Source: JAGWBF01 sp965116325
Lineage (GTDB): Bacteria > Chloroflexota > Dehalococcoidia > Lucifugimonadales > JAGWBF01
Assembly: GCA_965116325.1 (NCBI GenBank)
Contig: OZ220675.1
Location: forward strand, 2,305,889 to 2,369,888
Length of the DNA stretch: 64,000 nt
Direction of reading: 5' to 3'
Part shown: positions 1 to 8,279 of the stretch, in pieces
How the letters are laid out: each line of letters opens with the position of its first letter
How positions within the stretch are numbered: the stretch's first letter is position 1
The notes under the pieces: model-generated
Told to the model about the DNA's origin: nothing
Databases searched by the model: none
The model's input: only the letters and a program-made list of their open reading frames with translations
Made by a program: the position numbers and the translations under genes

Positions 1-4
1 GGCA

Positions 5-2242
5 TCACTCCGAGGTAGTCGCTTCCAGCTCAGGCTCCGGATACCCTGCCTCCTCTTCCTCCGAGTCCAGGGTATCCGGTCCTTCTTCAGCGCCATTCTC
101 TCTGTAGCGTTCAAGGGGGAGGCGGATGATCATCTCGGTGTATTCGTCGGGCGCTGATTCTACCTGGATGGTGCCGCCGTGCTCCCGGACGATGTCGTTG
201 GAGAGGGCTAGGCCCAGTCCGGTGCCTTGGCCGGTGGGCTTGGTGGTGAAGAAGGGATTGAATATCTTCTCAGCTACCTCCGGAGGCATGCCTGTCCCGT
301 TGTCCCTGATGCGTATCTCGACTATGTCTTCCATCCGCTTGGTGGTCAGATTCACGGTTGGCATATACTCGGTAATACTGAGCCCCTGCTCTGCAGCGGT
401 ACGGCGTCTCTGGTCGGTTGCGTAGCAGGCGTTACCTACTATGTTCAGGAATACCCGGCCCATGTCTTGAGGGATGATCTCCAGCTCGCCCGCCTCAGGG
501 TCGAGGTCGTGTTGCAAGTCCAACTGGAAGTCTGCATCCGATGCTCGGGCGCTGTGGTAGGCCAGTCGGGCATACTCATCCAGCAGACCATTGATGTCGG
601 TGGGCTGCCACTCGGCTGAGCCTCGCCCCATCATCAGCATGTCGTGCACGATGCGGTTAGCCCGCTCGCTATGGGAGCCGATGCGTTCCAGATTGCTGGA
701 AAGGTCGCCGGAGATATCTTCGATTAGGCCCTGTTGGTCTGAAGTTAGCGCGTTGCCCGATTCTTCGAGAACTTCTTTCAACTCGACAATCAGCTCCTCG
801 GACACCTCGGAGAAGTTCTTGATGAAATTGAGGGGGTTTCTGATCTCGTGGGCTACCCCCGCAGTGAGCTCTCCAAGGGCCGCCAGCTTCTCCCGCATCA
901 CTATCTGGTCCTGGGCCTTCTCCAGCTCCCCAAGGGCGCTCTCCAGTTCATCGTTCTTGCCTTGAAGCTCGCCGGCCAGCTGCTCCACCAGGTTCAGGCG
1001 CTGCACTTCCAGGGCATGCCTTCGGAACACTTCCAGGGCCGCCGCCATATCCGCCACCTCGTCCCGTCCGCCGATCTCCACCTGGGCCTCCAGGTCCCCT
1101 CCTGCCATGTTGCGCATCCATTGGGACAGCATCTGCAAACGCCTCAGGATCACCCGGCCCACGAAAAGCCAGGCGATCAGCAGAGCGCCTCCAATGCTGA
1201 TGGCGCTGATACCGAGGAGCAGGGTCCTGCCGGTCAAGGCTGCCTGGGTCGAAGCGCGAGTAGCGTCCTGGGCATTCAGGTTAGCTGAGTTGACAACGCT
1301 GTTCACCTCGGTGATCAGGCTCACGGAGATGTTGCGGTTCTCGTCGAGCAGGTCCCGCTGGCTGGCCGCCAGGCGGAGCTCTTGGTCCAGCAGGGCGAAT
1401 ATGCCCTCTTCCCCAGAGCCCAGCACGATCAGCGTGTTCGCCAAGGGAGAAACCCTTCTGCTGAGCTGTGTGCCATCTATAGCTGCCAAGCTCCTTTGTA
1501 TGCGCCCCTCCGACGATTCGAAGCGCTCCCTCAGGGGTTCGAGGAGGGGAGCTTCCGAGATGCTGTAGGCGCTCTCGAGAAGAGACCCTGCAATGCCGGA
1601 GTCTGCTTTCAGGTTTGCAAGGTGCCGATATTGGGTGGCTTCGTACTCGGAGAAATGTTGCTCCGTTTCCGCCCTGGCCTCATCGAGGGTAAGGTACCCG
1701 GTTATAAAGTAAAACCACTGGTCATCTACCGTGGATACCAGCGTCTTGTCCAGGTCGTCCAATAGCTCTTGAAGCCTCGTTAACAATTCTTGGCTGCGGT
1801 CTTGGAGCTGGAAAGTTTGGGTCTTTTCCGCTTCTATCTCCCGGATGTTCTCTATAAGCGAGTTGGCTTCGGACTGGATACGCTGAAACGCCTCGGTGTT
1901 TTCGCTCTGCTGGCTCAACACATCCAGGGCATTTTGAAGGTCAACGTAAGCTTCCGTTATCTCGGCGGATACGCCGGCCAGGTCTTCGGGCGTCCTGGAT
2001 GTGGTCAGTCGTGGCGCCGCCACCACCAGGACGCCTCCCTCCTGGGCAACTTCGAAGGCGGCAACCAGCTCGGGGACGCTATTCTCGTTTACCCGGTCCT
2101 GAGCTTCTCCCACCCGGTTGAAGGAGAACCAGCCCACGAGGCTGGCTGCAACGGTCAGGACAACGGCGCTTCCAATGGCGGCGTACAACTGGGTAGAGAG
2201 GCGGTTTCGCAGTTCCAGCACTGCCCTCAATCGAGCTTTCAT
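5..2242 (-). CDS. Membrane sensor histidine kinase (HAMP, HisKA, HATPase)
   Basis: A 745-residue two-component sensor kinase. One membrane helix lies near residues 20-42. A long extracytoplasmic, largely helical sensor region follows to about 338, then a second helix (about 340-365), a HAMP linker and a short coiled coil. The dimerisation domain has its phospho-acceptor at His465 in GVAHEIRNPLNF, and a C-terminal ATPase domain shows the N box (NIVGNACYATD), G1 (DNGTGMPP) and G2 (GQGTGLGLAL). The tail after the ATPase domain is acidic. It is the last gene of a five-gene operon, and its start overlaps the stop of the binding-protein gene by 4 bases. The likely input is ligand bound by that lipoprotein, and the likely target is the response regulator two genes upstream. 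Both links are inferred from context. Confidence 0.93.
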   Translation of the reverse strand: MKARLRAVLELRNRLSTQLYAAIGSAVVLTVAASLVGWFSFNRVGEAQDRVNENSVPELVAAFEVAQEGGVLVVAAPRLTTSRTPEDLAGVSAEITEAYVDLQNALDVLSQQSENTEAFQRIQSEANSLIENIREIEAEKTQTFQLQDRSQELLTRLQELLDDLDKTLVSTVDDQWFYFITGYLTLDEARAETEQHFSEYEATQYRHLANLKADSGIAGSLLESAYSISEAPLLEPLRERFESSEGRIQRSLAAIDGTQLSRRVSPLANTLIVLGSGEEGIFALLDQELRLAASQRDLLDENRNISVSLITEVNSVVNSANLNAQDATRASTQAALTGRTLLLGISAISIGGALLIAWLFVGRVILRRLQMLSQWMRNMAGGDLEAQVEIGGRDEVADMAAALEVFRRHALEVQRLNLVEQLAGELQGKNDELESALGELEKAQDQIVMREKLAALGELTAGVAHEIRNPLNFIKNFSEVSEELIVELKEVLEESGNALTSDQQGLIEDISGDLSSNLERIGSHSERANRIVHDMLMMGRGSAEWQPTDINGLLDEYARLAYHSARASDADFQLDLQHDLDPEAGELEIIPQDMGRVFLNIVGNACYATDQRRRTAAEQGLSITEYMPTVNLTTKRMEDIVEIRIRDNGTGMPPEVAEKIFNPFFTTKPTGQGTGLGLALSNDIVREHGGTIQVESAPDEYTEMIIRLPLERYRENGAEEGPDTLDSEEEEAGYPEPELEATTSE

Positions 2243-3537
2243 GGCAGCACATCCTGAAGATTATCTACTGGATGATATCCGTAATCGTCCCCTACTCGGG
2301 TCAGAAAGACACGGTCGGACCCCTGGTTATCGCCCTCGCCGTAGCGCAGCTCGAACCCGTTGATATCGACGACGTCACGGCTCCGCAGGCTGTCGAGGAA
2401 GCAGTCCCTGTTGACTTCCCGGCCGCAGCCTTGGAGTCCTTCAATGGCGAGGCGGCCTGCCAGGTATCCTTCGAAGGAAACGAACCCGGGAGTGGCGCCG
2501 GGGGAGTAAGCTTCCAGGGCATCCAAATAGGCAGCGGTGGCGGGGAGAGAAGAGTCCCACGGGAAGGGCACAACCTGCGTCACGTAAACACCGGTGCTAA
2601 CGTCCACATGCTTGCCCGCCAGGTCCTCTGCCAGCGCATTGCTTCCGACGAAAGAGACCGTCATGAAAATCGAATCCATCTCGATAAGGGGCGCCCACGC
2701 AATTGCTGCCGCTACAGGCTCATATGCCCCGATGATGATCACCGCCTCGGGGTCTCCCTGTTGCAGGTCGAGGAGCGCCTCTTTGACAGCGGTGGTGTTT
2801 CGAGTATACAGCCCGACGGATGCAGGTTCCATGAAACGTCTTTCGAGGGCGAACAGTACGCCGTCGTAGCCGGCCCGGCCAAATGAATCGTCCTGGTACA
2901 ACACAGAGATTCGCGACACACCCAAGTCTTCGGTCAGCCGGGCAACCATTTCTTCCGTTTCCTGGTAGTAGGATGACCGCAAGTTCATGACGTACTGCCA
3001 GCCGGGGTCCCTCAGGAACTCGGCGCCTGTAAAGGGTGTCATGTATGGTACTCGGGCCTCCTCCGCAACGGGGGTGGCGGAACGTGACGTGGGGGTGCCA
3101 ACAGCCCCGATCAAAGCAAACACTTCGTTCTCGTTGATCAGCTGCAACGTGTTGGCAATAGCGGCTTCGGGCTCGTATGCATCGTCTGCAAACTCCAGCT
3201 CCAGCTGCCTCCCATTCACTCCTCCCGCCTGGTTCACCTCATGGAAGGCTGAGAGAATGCCCAACTGCATGTTCAGGCCCAGCTCTTGGGCGGGACCGCT
3301 GAAGGCAGCCGACTGGCCGAACACCACCCGGTCGTCAAAGACGCCACGGTTGGAAGTGGTGTCTGGTCCGGGATTCTCAGGGGTGAGTGTCGTCTGGGGT
3401 GTAGGGACTGGGGTTGCAGCAGAGTTGCCGCACGCCAGACCGGCCAGCAGGCCCAGGGCCGCAATAAAGAGCAGGACCGGCGTGTATCGGGAGTTACGAG
3501 GCTTGAGACTACGCATCGGGGCTTCCCAGGGATTCAC
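2239..3537 (-). CDS. Periplasmic ligand-binding lipoprotein (branched-chain amino acid type)
   Basis: A 432-residue solute-binding protein of the Leu/Ile/Val-binding (Peripla_BP_6) fold. An N-terminal signal peptide ends in the lipobox LLAGLAC with the lipidated Cys at 36. A start at Met8 is equally possible. The mature part begins with FDDRVVFGQSAAFSGP and contains GGVNGRQLELEF, typical of this family. No permease or ATPase genes are next to it; instead it sits between an anti-sigma-type kinase and a sensor kinase, overlapping each by 4 bases. It therefore probably acts as a ligand receptor for the downstream kinase rather than for transport. That role is inferred; the fold assignment is firm. 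Confidence 0.88.
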   Translation of the reverse strand: MNPWEAPMRSLKPRNSRYTPVLLFIAALGLLAGLACGNSAATPVPTPQTTLTPENPGPDTTSNRGVFDDRVVFGQSAAFSGPAQELGLNMQLGILSAFHEVNQAGGVNGRQLELEFADDAYEPEAAIANTLQLINENEVFALIGAVGTPTSRSATPVAEEARVPYMTPFTGAEFLRDPGWQYVMNLRSSYYQETEEMVARLTEDLGVSRISVLYQDDSFGRAGYDGVLFALERRFMEPASVGLYTRNTTAVKEALLDLQQGDPEAVIIIGAYEPVAAAIAWAPLIEMDSIFMTVSFVGSNALAEDLAGKHVDVSTGVYVTQVVPFPWDSSLPATAAYLDALEAYSPGATPGFVSFEGYLAGRLAIEGLQGCGREVNRDCFLDSLRSRDVVDINGFELRYGEGDNQGSDRVFLTRVGDDYGYHPVDNLQDVLP

Positions 3538-3956
3538 TCGTCTCGTTTAGCGATGAGGGTAAGGTGGTTTTTGTTGTTTTCTCTGCGGTAGGAAGCATGG
3601 TCCATCATGGTCAGGGAAAGGTAGATGCCGAGGCCTCCGACAGGGCGGTCATCGATAGGGGCTTGGGTATCGGTATGGGGGCCTTGGGTGAGGGGGTCGA
3701 AGGGTTTGCCCTCATCGATGAACTCCAGGGTCAGGGCATCAGGTTCGGAGAAGATGTTGAGGTCTATGAGATGGGAGCCCGAGTCGAAGCCGTAGTCCAT
3801 GATGTTGAGGATGACCTCTTCTACCACCAGGTGTACGCGGAAGGAGAGGTCTTGGGGCCAAGCTTGCTCATCTCCGAACTCCTGGAGGGCATCGACGATG
3901 CGCGGGAGTTCATCCCGGTCGTTTTTCACCTTGAGGAGGAGTGAGCTGGCGGTCAA
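3534..3956 (-). CDS. Anti-sigma-factor type serine kinase (RsbW/SpoIIAB-like)
   Basis: A 140-residue GHKL ATPase of the HATPase_c_2 type. The N box reads VEEVILNIMDYGF and the G1-like region reads FIDEGKPFDPL, followed by GGLGIYL as the G2 equivalent. Such proteins bind and phosphorylate STAS antagonists and release or sequester a partner such as a sigma factor. The gene overlaps its upstream neighbour (regulator-phosphatase) and downstream neighbour (binding protein) by 4 bases each, so all are probably translationally coupled. The STAS protein at 5142-5537 is its natural partner. No sigma factor gene is in this operon, so the final output is not visible here. Confidence 0.88.
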   Translation of the reverse strand: MTASSLLLKVKNDRDELPRIVDALQEFGDEQAWPQDLSFRVHLVVEEVILNIMDYGFDSGSHLIDLNIFSEPDALTLEFIDEGKPFDPLTQGPHTDTQAPIDDRPVGGLGIYLSLTMMDHASYRRENNKNHLTLIAKRDE

Positions 3957-5122
3957 GATGAGAAGTTGCCCCTGGAGAGGGTAAGGCAGGTGATATCGTC
4001 GGACTGGGGAGCATCGGCGACGAAGGTGCGGACGTTGCGGAAGACCTCATCGTTGGCATCATGAGAGCTTTGAGGGGCGCTGGTGAATATGTTCAGAAGC
4101 CTGTCGTTGCCGAACTCTTCATAGTCGGCGTTCATAGCTTCGGTGACCCCATCGGTGTAGAGGATGAAGGTATCTCCCTGGGAGAGGGTGATCTCATCCT
4201 GGGTGTAGGGAAGGTCTGGCATAAGTCCCAGAGCTATACCCCCGGAGGTGGGCAGGAGTTCGGAGGAGCCGTTGGCATGGACGATAAGGGGGGCGTTGTG
4301 GCCTCCGTTGGCATAGGAGAGATGTCCGGATTCAGGGTCGTACTCTGCGTAGAGGATGGTTACAAACATAGCAGAATCGTTGTCCTGGCTTAGGAGGTTG
4401 TTGACCTCTTTGAGGACATCGGCAGGGTTGGAGGAGCCGATGGCTGCACCTTTGAGAAGGGTGCGAGCAGACATCATGAAGAGGGCGGCTGGGACCCCTT
4501 TGCCTGAGACATCAGCGATAGCAAGGCCGATACGCCCGTTTTCCAGGCGGATGACATCGAAGAAATCTCCTCCGACGCTCCTGGCAGGTTCCATGCTGCC
4601 GAAGACCTGGAAGTTTGGGGAGGAGGGGAACTGGGTGGGGAGGATGGACTGCTGCATATTGCTGGCTACATCCAGCTCGTTCTGGATAGCAACCAGCTTA
4701 TCTCTGGAAGCTAGGGCTTCACGCCACTCTTCGATGTGGCTCAAGGTCCTGGAGATGGTGACCTCCAGGTCTTCGAAATCTATAGGTTTGGTGACAAAGT
4801 CGAAAGCACCACGGTTCATAGCGGTGCGGATGTTTTTCATATCTCCGTAGGCGGAGATGATGACAGCCCTAAGGTCGGGGTCTACGTTGGGTATCTGTTG
4901 GAGGAGGGTCAAGCCATCCATCTGGGGCATGTTGATGTCGGAGAGGACCATGTCGATCTCCGAATCTTCCCGGAGCTTGGCAAGGGCTTCCAGGCCGTTC
5001 TGGGCGAAGACGAAGCTGTACTTGCCTCCCCTGATGTGCCTGCGCATACGCTGGAGCACAAGGGGCTCCACATCAGGTTCGTCATCTACTACGAGGATCT
5101 TGTAGGGCTTAAGGGATTCCAT
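3953..5122 (-). CDS. Response regulator with PP2C (RsbU/SpoIIE-type) phosphatase output
   Basis: A 389-residue protein. A receiver domain (about residues 7-125) has acidic residues VVDDEPD and phospho-acceptor Asp62 in LSDINMPQMDG. A helical linker (about 135-165) leads to a SpoIIE-type PP2C phosphatase, whose metal-binding motifs include SVGGDFFDV, ADVSGKGVPAALFM, TDGVTEA and SDDITCL. In this family the phosphatase dephosphorylates a STAS protein, here very likely the product of the adjacent gene 19 bases upstream. Phosphorylation of the receiver by the operon's histidine kinase would tie an external signal to the partner switch. The architecture is read directly from the sequence; the wiring is inferred. 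Confidence 0.92.
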   Translation of the reverse strand: MESLKPYKILVVDDEPDVEPLVLQRMRRHIRGGKYSFVFAQNGLEALAKLREDSEIDMVLSDINMPQMDGLTLLQQIPNVDPDLRAVIISAYGDMKNIRTAMNRGAFDFVTKPIDFEDLEVTISRTLSHIEEWREALASRDKLVAIQNELDVASNMQQSILPTQFPSSPNFQVFGSMEPARSVGGDFFDVIRLENGRIGLAIADVSGKGVPAALFMMSARTLLKGAAIGSSNPADVLKEVNNLLSQDNDSAMFVTILYAEYDPESGHLSYANGGHNAPLIVHANGSSELLPTSGGIALGLMPDLPYTQDEITLSQGDTFILYTDGVTEAMNADYEEFGNDRLLNIFTSAPQSSHDANDEVFRNVRTFVADAPQSDDITCLTLSRGNFSS

Positions 5123-5141
5123 GATAGAGGGAGGGAGTCAC

Positions 5142-5537
5142 CTAGCTGCCAAGGGAAGCAAGGGCATCAGCTTGGGCTGGATGGACGGGGATGATCTTGT
5201 CGAAGCCGCTGATCTGGAACACCTCGCTGATGGAGGGGGAGAGGGAACATACACCGAACTTGCCGGACTTGCCTTGGAGCTGGCGTGCGATGAGGAGGAT
5301 GACCCTTAGGCCTGCGCTGCTGATGTAGGAAAGGTCTTCCATATCAAGGAGGAGGGCGGTAGCGTTGGAGCCGAGAATGGATTCGAGGGCATCCTGGAAC
5401 TCTCTGGCATTGCTGCCATCAACCCGGCCGGAGGTTTTGGCAACAAGGATGGAACCCTTGTTTTCACCTTCGACCTTGAGGTTCTTGGTATCAACAGCAA
5501 CCCAAGCTCCATTGCCCTGCTGACCGGAAGTTTCCAT
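5142..5537 (-). CDS. STAS-domain anti-sigma-factor antagonist
   Basis: A 131-residue single STAS domain. The candidate phosphorylation site is Ser73/Ser74 in the YISSAGLRVIL motif, where antagonists such as SpoIIAA and RsbV are phosphorylated. I chose the ATG at 5537 because GGAG sits 11 bases upstream. A longer reading frame to 5618 exists but lacks a ribosome site and would read through the probable promoter. It is the first gene of the operon, followed by the phosphatase that should dephosphorylate it and the kinase that should phosphorylate it. Confidence 0.9.
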   Translation of the reverse strand: METSGQQGNGAWVAVDTKNLKVEGENKGSILVAKTSGRVDGSNAREFQDALESILGSNATALLLDMEDLSYISSAGLRVILLIARQLQGKSGKFGVCSLSPSISEVFQISGFDKIIPVHPAQADALASLGS

Positions 5538-5604
5538 AGTCCCCCGCTCCTTTATGGTGACAATCCAGATACAGGCAGACCACCCGAGGGCTGGCCTGCA
5601 CCAT

Positions 5605-5610
5605 AGTATA
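5605..5610 (-). promoter_or_regulatory. Extended -10 element of the partner-switching operon
   Basis: On the minus strand the sequence TGC-TATACT stands about 70 bases upstream of the STAS start. No good -35 hexamer is seen 17 bases further up. The extended TGC before the -10 is repeated at other promoters in this window (purA, ctpA), which supports the call. Confidence 0.5.
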
Positions 5611-5863
5611 GCATACACAGACGCAAGTACTCTGTTACCTTCTTGTAACTTTCAAATAAGGAAGAGATACCAGTATCACTACAGTGTTCTGCAACCTGCT
5701 TTGGGCAAGGCAGGTTACATGGACCTTTTCCCTCAGGCTCGGCCCTGACCGGAAGGGCGAGGGTTCTTCAGACATAGGGACTCCGGCTTCATATTAGCTG
5801 AAGCTACACGCCGTAGGGCGTGGGACGGCTATATCGCTCCTTTCCTGTGGGGATTGACTCTGC

Positions 5864-5869
5864 TATACT
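5864..5869 (+). promoter_or_regulatory. Extended -10 element upstream of purA
   Basis: TGC-TATACT lies about 90 bases before the purA start. A TTGACT hexamer lies only 4 bases upstream of the -10, too close to be its -35. No properly spaced -35 is obvious. Confidence 0.45.
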
Positions 5870-5959
5870 CCCCAAGGCCTTTTTCAGCTTGGAGCTTGGG
5901 GGAACAGATGCGCTCCCAGGCGCCAGCGCAATAGTGGATGCGGCGAGGGCAAGAAGAGA

Positions 5960-7243
5960 ATGCCGGCTTATGCTGTAATAGGCGCCCAATGGGGCGATGA
6001 GGGCAAGGGCAAGATTATCGACTATCTTGCCGAAAAAGCCGACTGCGTGGTGCGGTACGGTGGTGGGAACAACGCAGGTCACACTGTCGTCAACTCCCAA
6101 GGGGAGTTCAGCCTTCACCTTGTGCCATCCGGCATCTTCCGGCCCCGTTCAACCTGCATCATCGGCAGCGGAGTAGTTGTCAGCCCCGATGTCCTGTTGG
6201 GAGAGCTGGACTACCTGTGCTCGGCCGGGGTGGACACGAGCCGACTGCAGGTCAGCGACCGTGCGCATCTGATAATGCCCTATCATGGCATCCTGGACAA
6301 TCTGGATGAGAAGTCGCGGGGAGACGCCGCCATCGGGACGACGGGCATGGGTGTTGGGCCTGCCTACATGGACAAGACTGGGCGCACCGGGATCAGGGCA
6401 GGAGACCTCAAAGACCTGCCGGCCCTCCGGCCCCGTCTGGAAAAGGTTGTTGAATCCAAGAACGCAATAATCACCAAGATCTATGGTGGAAGCCCCATAT
6501 CCGCCTCGGATATCTACGAAAAGTGCCAGGAATGGGCGGAGAAAATGGGGAACCACATCCAAACTGCCGAAGTGACGGTCCGGGAATCCCTGGCCCGAGG
6601 GGAGAATGTGCTCCTCGAAGGCGCCCAGGGCACTCTGCTGGACGTCGATCATGGCACCTACCCATACGTAACCTCTTCCTCGCCCTCCGTCGGCGGGGCC
6701 TGCACCGGCCTGGGCATCAGCCCCAGGGAGATCGTCGGAATTGTCGGCGTGTTCAAGGCTTATTGCACCAGGGTGGGTGGCGGACCAATGCCCTCGGAGA
6801 TGTTCGATGCCACGGGTGATGCCCTGCGGGAGAAAGCTTGGGAGTACGGAGCTACCACCGGTCGGGCTAGGCGCATAGGCTGGTTCGATGGAGTGGCGGG
6901 GCGGTACAGCGCCAACGTTAACGGCTTCACCTCCCTGGTGCTTACCCGGCTGGATGTCCTTGACGGACTGGAAAGCATAAAGGTTTGCACCGGGTACCAG
7001 GTAGGCGACAAGGTTGTGAAGGAGTTCCCGGCCAGCATTTCAACCCTGGAGAACTGCCAGCCGGTCTTCGAAGAGCTGCCTGGCTGGAGTGAGCCGACGG
7101 CAAGCACCACCAGCAAGTCGGACCTGCCCAAAGCTGCGGTGGACTACATCAACTGCATTGAAGACTTGATCGGGTGCCCGGTGCACCTGATATCCACTGG
7201 ACCTGGCCGGGACGAGACGATCCTGGTGGAAGACATCCTCTAG
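5960..7243 (+). CDS. purA: Adenylosuccinate synthetase
   Basis: A 427-residue enzyme of normal length that joins IMP and aspartate with GTP in AMP synthesis. The GTP-binding P-loop QWGDEGKGK is at about residues 9-17. GNNAGHTVV (IMP site), TGMGVGPAYMDK, LEGAQGTLLDVDHGTYPYVTSS and TTGRARRIGWFD are all recognisable family blocks. The gene stands alone on the plus strand and converges on dapA. Confidence 0.97.
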   Translation: MPAYAVIGAQWGDEGKGKIIDYLAEKADCVVRYGGGNNAGHTVVNSQGEFSLHLVPSGIFRPRSTCIIGSGVVVSPDVLLGELDYLCSAGVDTSRLQVSDRAHLIMPYHGILDNLDEKSRGDAAIGTTGMGVGPAYMDKTGRTGIRAGDLKDLPALRPRLEKVVESKNAIITKIYGGSPISASDIYEKCQEWAEKMGNHIQTAEVTVRESLARGENVLLEGAQGTLLDVDHGTYPYVTSSSPSVGGACTGLGISPREIVGIVGVFKAYCTRVGGGPMPSEMFDATGDALREKAWEYGATTGRARRIGWFDGVAGRYSANVNGFTSLVLTRLDVLDGLESIKVCTGYQVGDKVVKEFPASISTLENCQPVFEELPGWSEPTASTTSKSDLPKAAVDYINCIEDLIGCPVHLISTGPGRDETILVEDIL

Positions 7244-7340
7244 CTCGGTAGGGGTATGACCCTGACGGGACTCCACCACGGCGATGTGCGTTCATCCAAG
7301 GGTCAGTACGAGCTCTTAAGGGACCACAAGCAGCCTCGGA

Positions 7341-8237
7341 CTATGCACCTACTGGCAGGTCTATGCGGTATTCCCCCAGCATCTCTTCAATCTGCTTGCC
7401 CGATTTTTCATCGGGCATGACCAGGGGGAGCCGGGGAGTGCCTACCTCAAAGCCGATGTGGTTCAGTGCGTGCTTCACGGGGATGGGGTTGGACATTATG
7501 AACAGGACCTTGAACAGGGATAGGAGGCGGCGGTGCTCGGATGCTGCCTTCTCTATCTCACCCTCCAGGACCATGCCCATCATGGCGCTGATCTGGTTTC
7601 CCACCAGGTGGGAGGCAACGCTCACCACGCCGTAACCGCCCATGGTCATGATAGGAAAGGTCTCGTTGTCGTTGCCGCTCCACACCCGGAAGCCACCGGC
7701 GCAGCCGTTGATGATCCGCGCCGTCTGGTCCAGGTCGCTACCCGCATCCTTGACACCGACGATGTTGTCCACATGGCTCAGCCTGATGGTCGTTTCGTCG
7801 GTCATGTTGAGGCTGGTGCGGCTGGTTACGTTGTACAGCATGCAAGGGATGTGGACACTGCCTGCAATGGCCTTGAAGTGCTGGTACAGGCCCTCCTGGG
7901 GCGGCTTGTTGTAGTAGGGCACCACCAGGAGCACGCCATCGACTCCCAGCCGTTCAGCCTCGATGCTCATCTCGATGCTCTCGGCGGTGTTGTAGGTGCC
8001 GGTGCCGGCGATGATGCTGGCGCGGCTGCCTACAGCTTCCTTGATCTCGGCGTACAAGCGGAGCTTCTCATCCTTGGTGACAGTCGGGCCTTCTCCCGTG
8101 GTGCCGGTGACTATCAGACCGTCGCTCCCGGAGTCCACAAGGGCGTTTGCCAGGTCTTTGGCCTTCGAATAGTTGACCTTCCCTTCCTTGTCGAAGGGGG
8201 TCACCATGGCTGTTACAAGCCTTCCTATTTCGTTCAC
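7341..8237 (-). CDS. dapA: 4-hydroxy-tetrahydrodipicolinate synthase
   Basis: A 298-residue aldolase that condenses pyruvate with aspartate semialdehyde in lysine and diaminopimelate synthesis. The Schiff-base lysine is Lys163 in VGVKDAGSD, the catalytic Tyr is Tyr135 in CMLYNVTSRT, and TGTTGEGPT near residue 44 is the pyruvate-binding loop. It is the last gene of the operon rpsO-pnp-dapB-asd-ALDH-dapA, so the asd product made three genes up feeds directly into this step. Confidence 0.96.
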   Translation of the reverse strand: MNEIGRLVTAMVTPFDKEGKVNYSKAKDLANALVDSGSDGLIVTGTTGEGPTVTKDEKLRLYAEIKEAVGSRASIIAGTGTYNTAESIEMSIEAERLGVDGVLLVVPYYNKPPQEGLYQHFKAIAGSVHIPCMLYNVTSRTSLNMTDETTIRLSHVDNIVGVKDAGSDLDQTARIINGCAGGFRVWSGNDNETFPIMTMGGYGVVSVASHLVGNQISAMMGMVLEGEIEKAASEHRRLLSLFKVLFIMSNPIPVKHALNHIGFEVGTPRLPLVMPDEKSGKQIEEMLGEYRIDLPVGA

Positions 8238-8279
8238 CTCAGACCTCCTGACATGAGGGTTGAAGACCCGATATCGACT

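Larger units (their letters stand above)
5538..5959. other. Divergent intergenic region between the signalling operon and purA
   Basis: This stretch holds leftward and rightward promoter elements and no convincing gene. Three small inverted repeats are visible on the plus strand: AACCTGC/GCAGGTT near 5693-5716, CTCGGCCCT/AGGGCGAG near 5733-5757 and CACGCC/GGGCGTG near 5806-5821. None is followed by a T-run, so they are not clear terminators. They may be leader structure or operators. Confidence 0.4.

Noticed and set aside
5733..5757. A hairpin with a GGAA tip resembling the SRP RNA tetraloop
   Set aside because: The flanking bases do not fit the conserved SRP internal loop and no longer helix surrounds it.
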